From Desulfamplus sp. (GTDB taxonomy: Bacteria > Desulfobacterota > Desulfobacteria > Desulfobacterales > Desulfobacteraceae), in assembly GCA_015231395.1 (NCBI GenBank), contig JADGBP010000166.1:1-5826 (forward strand): a stretch of DNA of 5,826 bases. Direction: 5' to 3'. Below the pieces are notes generated by a model. That model did no database searches, was not told the DNA's origin, and was given only the letters and a program-made list of their open reading frames with translations. How positions within the stretch are numbered: the first letter of the stretch is position 1; every line of letters begins with the position of its first letter. The position numbers and the translations under genes are program-made. Positions 1-3,543 of the stretch are shown piece by piece.

Positions 1-161
1 TTATCTATCTCCAGCCAACCCTGAACCTTTATAGATTTCAGTTCACTGAAGCTGATGTATCCCCACTCAGCGTTTTGATAGTCCTGATTCAAGATAGCGA
101 AGCCCCAGAACAGATCCTCACTCGCATAAAAGTAAGATAAATAAAATTTAACTTTAAGGGG
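1..161 (-). pseudogene. DUF2958-like protein, 5'-truncated remnant running off the left edge
   Basis: Read on the minus strand from 161 to the edge, one frame stays open and encodes FYASEDLFWGFAIL, then AEWGYISFSELKSI, then GWLEID. The EWGY-S-SELxSI block, a preceding LFxGF segment and a following I(E/D)-type segment match the pattern I remember for DUF2958, a small protein of unknown function common on plasmids and integrative elements, often near ArdC-type genes. The N-terminal half of that family is absent: an in-frame stop lies at 162-164, there is no ATG, GTG or TTG at a sensible place and no ribosome binding site, and a terminator hairpin occupies the upstream side. The C-terminus is outside the window. 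I read it as a gene cut by a past rearrangement at about 150-165. The family assignment rests on a short stretch and is moderate; a chance open frame is less likely given the ordered motif. Confidence 0.5.
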
Positions 162-202
162 TTATTCGGGGATTTGTCCTTGAATAACCCCTTTTGTTTT
201 TT
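156..202 (+). terminator. Strong hairpin with U-tract: terminator or leader attenuator before the first operon
   Basis: AAGGGGTTATTC (156-167) is perfectly complementary to GAATAACCCCTT (182-193). G168-G171 can extend the stem against CCTT of 178-181 using two G-U pairs, leaving a 6-nt loop. A T-rich run (TTTTGTTTTTT, 192-202) follows, so it acts on plus-strand transcripts. It ends just before the GGAGGG ribosome binding site (205-210) of the next gene. It is either the terminator of a transcript entering from the left or a transcription attenuator of the 219-1785 operon. Confidence 0.8.
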
Positions 203-218
203 CTGGAGGGTATTGCAG

Positions 219-410
219 ATGACAAAAGAACAGGAACAAAAATATAAAAACGCTGATGTTTTAAGGGAAATAATAACAACAACATTAAAAGGTAAAAAGT
301 TCAAGTTGGATTGCGGGCATTACGTCACCATCTGCCATCAACTAGGAGCTGACATTACTATCAGAAACGGCGTTAATCTTAAAATAATTTGCAGCCAGTG
401 CGGATATTAA
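219..410 (+). CDS. Small Cys/His zinc-ribbon-like protein (63 aa), function unknown
   Basis: The ATG at 219 is chosen over the in-frame upstream ATG at 174 because GGAGGG (205-210) lies 8 nt before it, while the upstream start falls inside the terminator hairpin. The N-terminal third is a charged helix-like stretch rich in Lys, Glu and Gln (residues 2-18). The rest is a short beta-type sequence with C32-x-H34 (LDCGHYVT), C39-H40 and a C-terminal C58-x2-C61 (ICSQCGY), which could bind one zinc ion. Small proteins with the pattern DCGHxVT...ICSQCGY occur in mobile-element regions of Bacillota as far as I recall, without a known function. It is the first gene of a plus-strand operon, 12 nt before the ArdC-like gene, so it may act with or modulate that protein, or bind nucleic acid. 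The gene call is firm; the role is not known. Confidence 0.8.
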   Translation: MTKEQEQKYKNADVLREIITTTLKGKKFKLDCGHYVTICHQLGADITIRNGVNLKIICSQCGY

Positions 411-422
411 AAGGAGGGAATT

Positions 423-1250
423 ATGGAAAACGATAAAGTTAGATCTGTCTTGGAGCAGATCCTTAAGGCATTTGAGAATGGAACAATTCCTGAAGCCGTT
501 GCTATTGCATCCTTTCCAGTACCAGAAGGTCTTCCGTCTAGTAAGTGGACTATCAGAAATCGTACTATAATGGCATTGTCCGGGACTATCGATGCTCGTG
601 GATTTAACCAGTGGAAGGAAGTTAATCGCTACGTCGTCAAAGGCTCAAAATCTATCCATATCCTCGTCCCTTGTTTCAAAAAAGAGGATGATGAAGCAGG
701 TGAGGAAGAAGCTGTATTAAGGTTTTTCAAGGCTATGCCTGTGTTTCCTGTAGAACTGACCTTGGGCGAGCCACTGGACTACCAGAACATAGAACTTCCG
801 GATCTCCCCCTGATTGATCGTGCTATCGAATGGGGAATCAAAGTCAAGGCAGTTCCTGGAAATTATCAATACTACGGCTACTTCTCACCTAATCGCAAAG
901 AGATTGGATTAGCTACTCCATCAGAGAAGACCTTTTTTCACGAGTTGGCTCATTATGCTGACCTTATTATTAAGGGGCATCTCAAGCCCGGACAAAATCC
1001 ACTTCAAGAAATTACTGCGGAGCTATCAGCATCTGCACTCTGTAGAATAGTCGGTAAGTCAATGGATGATATGACTGGCAACAGCTACAAGTACATTAGA
1101 AGATATGCAGAAAAACTCAAACTATCCCCTGTCAAAGCCTGCCTCAAAGTTCTTTCTGATACGGAAAAGATACTTGATCTAATCCTGCACGGGAATCAGG
1201 ATGGCATTACCACAAACTCAGCTACAGAACAACAGGCTCAGGCAGCTTAA
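423..1250 (+). CDS. ArdC-like anti-restriction / zincin metalloprotease-domain protein (275 aa)
   Basis: The start ATG at 423 follows AAGGAGGGA (411-419). The N-terminal half (about 1-105) resembles the ArdC N-terminal ssDNA-binding domain only loosely: after SKWTIRNRTIMAL comes RGFNQWKEVNRYVVKGSKSIHILVPC, in the place where ArdC proteins carry their W...GY...W...K-G-KG motifs. The C-terminal half is a zincin: H173-E-L-A-H177 provides two zinc ligands and the catalytic Glu, and E200 in EITAELSASAL is the expected third ligand, a spacing and context (HELxH...xExxAEL-A) typical of ArdC. ArdC of conjugative plasmids protects incoming DNA from restriction and binds single-stranded DNA; the protease activity is usually unproven. 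The last residues are a Gln/Ala/Thr-rich tail. It lies between two small Cys-rich genes (12-nt and 13-nt gaps), so the three are surely cotranscribed. A general zincin of another role is the alternative. Confidence 0.78.
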   Translation: MENDKVRSVLEQILKAFENGTIPEAVAIASFPVPEGLPSSKWTIRNRTIMALSGTIDARGFNQWKEVNRYVVKGSKSIHILVPCFKKEDDEAGEEEAVLRFFKAMPVFPVELTLGEPLDYQNIELPDLPLIDRAIEWGIKVKAVPGNYQYYGYFSPNRKEIGLATPSEKTFFHELAHYADLIIKGHLKPGQNPLQEITAELSASALCRIVGKSMDDMTGNSYKYIRRYAEKLKLSPVKACLKVLSDTEKILDLILHGNQDGITTNSATEQQAQAA

Positions 1251-1263
1251 TGGAGGTGTAACA

Positions 1264-1494
1264 ATGAAAGTTTTTACAGGTCTTGTCTATAAGGCGAAAA
1301 GAGGTTGTGTGTATCGGACAGATACAGCAAGGGATCGCCGTTATAACTGCTACATCCCTGTGTTTACAGGCGATTATTGTATCGTAGATTGCTGGGTGTG
1401 TGATGCCAACGGTAATGTTCACCCAGATTTCGACTGCTGTGGTGTTCCTATAGACACGGATATTCTAGGTACAGTGATCAACAAAATAGACTGA
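1264..1494 (+). CDS. Small Cys-rich protein (76 aa), function unknown
   Basis: The ATG at 1264 has TGGAGGTG (1251-1258) at ideal distance, only 13 nt after the ArdC-like stop, so I reject the longer frame that begins inside the previous gene. The product has seven cysteines (15, 29, 39, 43, 46, 58, 59), including C43-W-V-C46 and a C58-C59 pair, in a predominantly beta-type sequence rich in Tyr, Val and Asp (FTGDYCIVDCWVCDANG). There is no signal peptide or membrane segment, so a cytoplasmic metal-binding or structural role is more likely than disulfides. I do not recognise a family. Its position links it to the ArdC-like gene. The gene call is supported by the ribosome binding site and tight spacing; the function is open. 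Confidence 0.7.
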   Translation: MKVFTGLVYKAKRGCVYRTDTARDRRYNCYIPVFTGDYCIVDCWVCDANGNVHPDFDCCGVPIDTDILGTVINKID

Positions 1495-1520
1495 TTCAAA
1501 AATAACATTAAAATAACTTA

Positions 1521-1557
1521 AAGGGCATTGGCGGGCGTATTGTCTGTTAATGTCCTT
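1521..1557 (+). promoter_or_regulatory. Hairpin in the gap before the 68-aa zinc-ribbon gene
   Basis: AAGGGCATT (1521-1529) can pair with AATGTCCTT (1549-1557), nine pairs including one G-U, with a 19-nt loop. It lies in the 84-nt gap between two co-directional genes and ends 7 nt before the TTGGAGG ribosome binding site (1564-1570). There is no clean U-tract after it, so mRNA processing or partial attenuation is more likely than full termination. Confidence 0.4.
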
Positions 1558-1578
1558 CTTACTTTGGAGGCAAGAACA

Positions 1579-1785
1579 ATGAGTTACGAAATAGAGATTA
1601 GATGTTCGTACTGCGGGGAATATCTTGGAGTGAAGCAGACAGAAAGACTTACATCATTTGCACTTATGATGGAGGCACAGGGGCTGCCAATGGTCAGTCA
1701 TGGCATTTGCCAGAGATGTAGGCAGTACGCCCTTCAAGACATCATGTCTTACAATGATAAAGTAGGCTCTTATGACGACAGATAA
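1579..1785 (+). CDS. Double-CxxC zinc-ribbon protein (68 aa), function unknown
   Basis: TTGGAGG (1564-1570) sits 8 nt before the ATG at 1579; the frame is open further upstream to a TTG at 1528, but that start lacks a ribosome binding site. The protein has a zinc-ribbon layout: C9-x2-C12-G (RCSYCGEYLG), a helical middle (residues 22-35), and a second knuckle C44-x2-C47 preceded by HG (SHGICQRC). The HGICxxC element resembles the short 'SHGICPDC' tail known from some sensor proteins, so this looks like a stand-alone four-cysteine zinc module. It is the last gene of the 219-1785 operon and is followed by a weak terminator. A nucleic-acid- or protein-binding adaptor is plausible, but no function can be named. 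Confidence 0.75.
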   Translation: MSYEIEIRCSYCGEYLGVKQTERLTSFALMMEAQGLPMVSHGICQRCRQYALQDIMSYNDKVGSYDDR

Positions 1786-1817
1786 TATTGAAAAATTTTA
1801 ACCCGCCCCATACCTAC

Positions 1818-1838
1818 GCAGACAATGATCTGCCTTTT
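1818..1838 (+). terminator. Weak intrinsic terminator after the ArdC-like operon
   Basis: GCAGA (1818-1822) and TCTGC (1829-1833) form a 5-bp stem with a 6-nt loop, followed by CTTTTT (1834-1839). The stem is short, but the position 33 bases after the last operon stop and the T-run fit termination. Confidence 0.5.
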
Positions 1839-1855
1839 TAGTTATAGTAAAATTG

Positions 1856-2035
1856 TAGTACCATCACTGCTACATCTATAACAGACTCAACTTCAGTTTA
1901 AATTAGTACCATCACTGCTACATCTATAACAGACTCAACTTCAGTTTAAATTAGTACCATCACCGCTACATCAATAAAAAACTCATTTCAAAGCAGTACC
2001 ATCACCACTACACCTACAAAAAACCACACTTCCAA
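1856..2035 (+). repeat. Iteron-like direct repeats, 48-bp unit (two exact copies plus two degenerate ones)
   Basis: Two units of 48 bp, 1856-1903 and 1904-1951, are identical and head-to-tail. A third (from 1952, 42 bp) and a fourth (from 1994) keep the core AGTACCATCACYRCTACA but diverge afterwards. The conserved part is the first ~25 bases of each unit; the rest drifts, as expected for a protein-binding site with a spacer. The unit is over two helical turns longer than common iterons (about 18-22 bp). They most likely bind the initiator or one of the MerR-like proteins. Confidence 0.85.
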
Positions 2036-2127
2036 ACCACTCCAACCACATCTCCCTCTACAGCTAAAACCCTCTCCAACCTGCAACTGAAATCACACAA
2101 AAATAAAAAGTATCAGGAGTGCCAATC

Positions 2128-2199
2128 ATGGAACGTTCTCTACACCTACCTCAGCCATATCCAAAAGAATACACAATCAAAAATAAGTGGTCTTGGTGA
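2128..2199 (+). CDS. Possible 23-aa micro-ORF in the origin-like region
   Basis: CAGGAG (2114-2119) lies 8 nt before an ATG at 2128, and the frame runs 23 codons to a TGA at 2197-2199. The product starts MERSLHLPQPYPKEY and ends NKWSW: basic, aromatic and proline-rich, with no membrane segment. Good start-site spacing is the only support. It sits exactly where the strand composition switches from C-rich to G-rich. It could be a leader peptide, a microprotein, or a chance frame in the repeats. Confidence 0.35.
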   Translation: MERSLHLPQPYPKEYTIKNKWSW

Positions 2200-2230
2200 G
2201 GGTGCTGGTTGGTGTCGTTATGTTGGTGCT
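2193..2230. repeat. Cluster of TTGGTG / GGTGCT motifs (CACCAA / AGCACC on the other strand)
   Basis: TTGGTG occurs at 2193-2198, 2209-2214 and 2223-2228, and GGTGCT at 2201-2206 and 2225-2230. The reverse complement of 2201-2214, CACCAACCAGCACC, differs by one base from the CACCAACAAGCACC core repeated inside the polymerase-domain gene (4430-4443, 4478-4491). A shared binding site in opposite orientation is possible. Confidence 0.45.
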
Positions 2231-2267
2231 ACAGTAAATATGATCTATTAATTTATTATGAATCTAT

Positions 2268-2295
2268 AATGTAAAATGTAGCTCTCTTTTACATT
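2268..2295. repeat. Perfect 9-bp inverted repeat
   Basis: AATGTAAAA (2268-2276) and TTTTACATT (2287-2295) are perfect inverted arms around a 10-bp spacer (about one helical turn plus arm length between centres), which fits a dimeric DNA-binding site. No gene starts close downstream, so an origin-associated operator is more likely than a promoter operator. Confidence 0.5.
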
Positions 2296-2355
2296 TGAAT
2301 TTTATTCCACAATTAAATTTTAAACAGACTCAGGCAAAGAAAGCGAGAAGCTGGA

Positions 2356-2387
2356 GTTGTAGTTGAGTTGGCTATGTTGTAGTTGAG
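2356..2387 (+). repeat. Direct repeat pair GTTGTAGTTGAG, 20-bp spacing
   Basis: The identical 12-mer starts at 2356 and 2376. A 20-bp spacing puts both on the same DNA face, as in short iterons. The stretch 2341-2400 is G-rich on this strand (23 G, 5 C), opposite to the 48-bp repeats. Confidence 0.55.
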
Positions 2388-2400
2388 GGTGCTTCATGGT

Positions 2401-2508
2401 GTTATGAATTAAGTACTACATAATATTTATATTAACTATACCGTAACGTCTCATCTGAGATGACAATATTATTTTTTTATACAATATTTTTACCCCCCCC
2501 AAAAAAAA
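2401..2508. other. AT-rich block with palindrome and C8A8 tract, candidate DNA-unwinding element
   Basis: This stretch is mostly A and T, with ACAATATT repeated at 2463 and 2481, a TCATCTGAGATGA palindrome (2451-2463) and then eight C followed by eight A (2493-2508). Low melting stability beside repeats fits a duplex-opening site. The homopolymers are also prone to sequencing error, so their exact lengths are uncertain. Confidence 0.45.
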
Positions 2509-2678
2509 TATTTGTTCCTGCCATTACCTCTAAAAGCCCTGTTTACCTATATTTCAGCTTAATAACTGGCTGGAAAAGTGCCTTATTAATGTAACCTCTT
2601 ATATAGTAGAGAGCATATATATTTTATATTTATATGACTCTATTAACAATAAAACTATTTAATATTGGAGGATTAAGA

Positions 2679-2927
2679 ATGGCACTAAAAGATTACAGCA
2701 TCGGTGATTTATCAGCACTTGTTAATGTTTCATCTAACACATTACGGTTTTGGGAGAAACAAGCATATATACCCACACCAGAGCGTATGATGCTTGGGCA
2801 AAGAGGTTTTAGACGGTATTCTGAAGGTGATTTAGCATTGATTAAAATGTTTAAAAATTATGTGGATGAGGGACTAACATTAAAAGCAGCAGCGGCAAAA
2901 TTAACAAAAATAATGGGGGAAAAATAA
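2679..2927 (+). CDS. MerR-like DNA-binding protein without effector domain (82 aa)
   Basis: The ATG at 2679 is preceded by TTGGAGGA (2665-2672); an earlier in-frame ATG at 2634 has no ribosome binding site. The whole protein is one winged-helix domain of the MerR type: YSIGDLSALVNVSSNTLRFW (6-25) is the helix-turn-helix with the family's T-LR-(F/Y)(W/Y)E pattern at 21-26, a wing-like MLGQRGFRRYS (38-48) follows, then D51-L52 and helices ending EGLTLKAAAAKL (64-75). MerR regulators usually carry a dimerisation helix and effector domain after this; both are missing, so it resembles stand-alone plasmid or phage regulators and excisionase-like proteins. It heads the group 2679-3405 and has a diverged relative at 3163. 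It may regulate the polymerase-domain gene or bind the upstream repeats. Confidence 0.8.
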   Translation: MALKDYSIGDLSALVNVSSNTLRFWEKQAYIPTPERMMLGQRGFRRYSEGDLALIKMFKNYVDEGLTLKAAAAKLTKIMGEK

Positions 2928-2929
2928 TT

Positions 2930-3109
2930 ATGAGATTAAATCCAACTGAAAGACTACAAAAGAATCCGAATAGTTACAAAGCAGGTGTGGCAGCATATTG
3001 TTACGACTGCTCAGGTTTTAACAGGGCTGAAGTAAAAAGATGTGAGATTAAAAGTTGTCCATTATACAATTTCAGACCTTACAAAACTAAAAAAGAAACT
3101 TTGCAGTAA
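2930..3109 (+). CDS. Small CxxC...CPLY zinc-binding protein (59 aa)
   Basis: The ATG at 2930 starts two bases after the MerR-like stop (2925-2927), behind GGGGGA (2915-2920), so translation is probably coupled. The core is AYC24YDC27 ... RC38EIKSC43PLYNFRPYK: a CxxC pair followed by C-x4-C-P-L-(Y/W), matching a small-protein pattern I recall from phages and mobile elements of Bacillota and Deltaproteobacteria (of the type AYCLDCSGG...CxxxxCPLWPYR). It has a basic C-terminus (YKTKKETLQ). Four cysteines would hold one zinc ion; nucleic-acid binding is plausible. The function of that group is unknown to me. It lies between the two MerR-like genes and is cotranscribed at least with the first. Confidence 0.78.
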   Translation: MRLNPTERLQKNPNSYKAGVAAYCYDCSGFNRAEVKRCEIKSCPLYNFRPYKTKKETLQ

Positions 3110-3117
3110 TTTTATCT

Positions 3118-3145
3118 GTGGCCTTCTTCACGAGGAGGAGGTCAC
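3118..3145 (+). promoter_or_regulatory. RNA hairpin covering a GGAGGAGG ribosome binding site
   Basis: GTGGCCTTCTTC (3118-3129) pairs with GGAGGAGGTCAC (3134-3145) around an ACGA loop: 12 consecutive pairs, three of them G-U. The wobbles work only in plus-strand RNA. The right arm contains a near-perfect ribosome binding site (3134-3141), which would be hidden when folded. ATTTT follows, so a weak terminator after the 59-aa gene is the other reading. Confidence 0.6.
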
Positions 3146-3151
3146 ATTTTA

Positions 3152-3169
3152 ATGGAGGAACCATGGTAA
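3152..3169 (+). promoter_or_regulatory. Five-codon mini-ORF overlapping the start of MerR-like gene 2
   Basis: GGAGGAGG (3134-3141) lies 10 nt before an ATG at 3152 that opens MEEPW and stops at 3167-3169, in a different frame from the MerR-like gene and across its ATG (3163). The mini-ORF itself contains TGGAGG (3153-3158), 4 nt from the 3163 ATG, a short spacing. Reinitiation or competition between the two starts is possible. Confidence 0.4.
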
Positions 3170-3405
3170 AAAATTATAATTATTTTATAGAGGGTCTGGC
3201 AGAAATCTATCATACACCATTATCCCAACTCAAATATTTTGAGAAACACAATATTTTACCAATTCCAGAAAAGGTACTAATAGGTAAGCGGCTAAGACGC
3301 CAGTATTCACTTCATTATTTATTGAAACTCAAACAGTTAAAAACTCTTCTTGACCAAGGAGTTACATCCAAAGAAGCAGCAGAAATTTTAAATTGTAATT
3401 TATAA
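3163..3405 (+). CDS. Second MerR-like DNA-binding protein without effector domain (80 aa)
   Basis: I choose the ATG at 3163 because GGAGG (3154-3158) precedes it, though at only 4 nt; an in-frame GTG at 3118 is the start of a hairpin stem and unlikely. The fold is the same as in the 2679 gene: FIEGLAEIYHTPLSQLKYFE (8-27) matches the helix-turn-helix with the LKYFEK/LRFWEK signature, followed by the wing VLIGKRLRRQYS (38-49) and the last helix VTSKEAAEIL. Residue-level similarity between the two is clear around (L)(R/K)(F/Y)(W/F)EK, P-PE(R/K), G(Q/K)R and RRxYS, so they are probably diverged duplicates. No effector domain. It is directly upstream of the promoter and leader of the polymerase-domain gene, which makes it the best candidate for regulator of that promoter. 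Confidence 0.78.
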   Translation: MVKNYNYFIEGLAEIYHTPLSQLKYFEKHNILPIPEKVLIGKRLRRQYSLHYLLKLKQLKTLLDQGVTSKEAAEILNCNL

Positions 3406-3411
3406 CACACC

Positions 3412-3440
3412 TTGACAAATGACACAAAAATGCTTATCTT
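3412..3440 (+). promoter_or_regulatory. Sigma-70-type promoter for the polymerase-domain gene
   Basis: TTGACA (3412-3417) is a perfect -35 box, followed after 17 bp by TATCTT (3435-3440), a 4-of-6 match to the -10 box. Predicted start near 3446-3448 gives a leader of about 95 nt before the gene. It begins 6 bp after the MerR-like stop. Confidence 0.7.
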
Positions 3441-3454
3441 GTAGGTTTAAGATA
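3435..3454. promoter_or_regulatory. Operator-like inverted repeat over the -10 box
   Basis: TATCTT (3435-3440) and AAGATA (3449-3454) are inverted arms with an 8-bp spacer; the left arm is the -10 box and the right arm lies on the likely transcription start. A dimer bound here would block the promoter. The arms are only 6 bp, so chance is possible. Confidence 0.4.
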
Positions 3455-3462
3455 CACTCATC

Positions 3463-3494
3463 GCCACCTGTTTCCCGCGTCAGAGGCAGGTGGT
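3463..3494 (+). promoter_or_regulatory. Leader hairpin in the mRNA of the polymerase-domain gene
   Basis: CCACCTG (3464-3470) pairs perfectly with CAGGTGG (3487-3493); TTTC (3471-3474) can extend against GAGG (3483-3486) with two G-U pairs, and G3463 with T3494, leaving an 8-nt loop CCGCGTCA. It is a stable GC-rich structure in an AT-rich leader. No U-tract follows, so it looks like a regulatory fold or RNA target, not a terminator. Confidence 0.6.
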
Positions 3495-3502
3495 ATAGCC
3501 CC

Positions 3503-3523
3503 AAACTCTATTTAAAGGAGTTT
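3503..3523 (+). promoter_or_regulatory. Hairpin hiding the ribosome binding site AAAGGAG
   Basis: AAACTC (3503-3508) is complementary to GAGTTT (3518-3523), which overlaps the ribosome binding site AAAGGAG (3514-3520); the 9-nt loop is TATTTAAAG. Folding would pair the GAG of that site and limit translation. The stem is AU-rich and therefore weak, suiting tunable control. Confidence 0.5.
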
Positions 3524-3526
3524 TAT

Positions 3527-3541
3527 ATGAACAAAAATTAA
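3527..3541 (+). promoter_or_regulatory. Four-codon mini-ORF (MNKN) carrying the ribosome binding site of the polymerase-domain gene
   Basis: AAAGGAG (3514-3520) is spaced 6 nt from an ATG at 3527 that encodes MNKN and stops at 3539-3541. The next ATG, at 3544 and in another frame, is two bases later and begins the 655-aa protein, which has no ribosome binding site of its own. Translation of the large gene thus probably depends on reinitiation after the mini-ORF. Confidence 0.55.
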
Positions 3542-3543
3542 CA

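Larger units (their letters stand above)
1786..2678. other. Long non-coding region with origin-like architecture
   Basis: These 893 bases contain no sizeable gene. In order they hold a terminator, 48-bp tandem repeats, a C-rich plus strand (80 C and 14 G at 1861-2100), one possible micro-ORF, a G-rich stretch from about 2187, an inverted repeat, a 12-bp direct repeat pair, an AT-rich block and a C8A8 tract. Iteron-like repeats next to AT-rich DNA, upstream of a gene for a polymerase-domain protein, are the usual layout of a theta-type plasmid origin. From 2512 to 2678 I see nothing beyond very AT-rich DNA around 2583-2640 and no convincing promoter for the 2679 gene. No clear DnaA box is present. 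Confidence 0.55.

Noticed and set aside
89..304. Minus-strand open frame of 71 codons
   Set aside because: It overlaps the terminator and the 219 gene, has no ribosome binding site, and its product has no coherent pattern; the DUF2958-like signal is in another frame.
1222..1422. Minus-strand open frame of 66 codons
   Set aside because: Antisense to a gene with a good ribosome binding site and tight operon spacing; no start signal of its own.
1856..2035. The 48-bp repeats as a CRISPR array
   Set aside because: The units are contiguous without unique spacers and degrade progressively; no cas genes are present.
2302..2311. TTATTCCACA as a DnaA box
   Set aside because: It has an extra base compared with TTATCCACA and stands alone; not enough to call.
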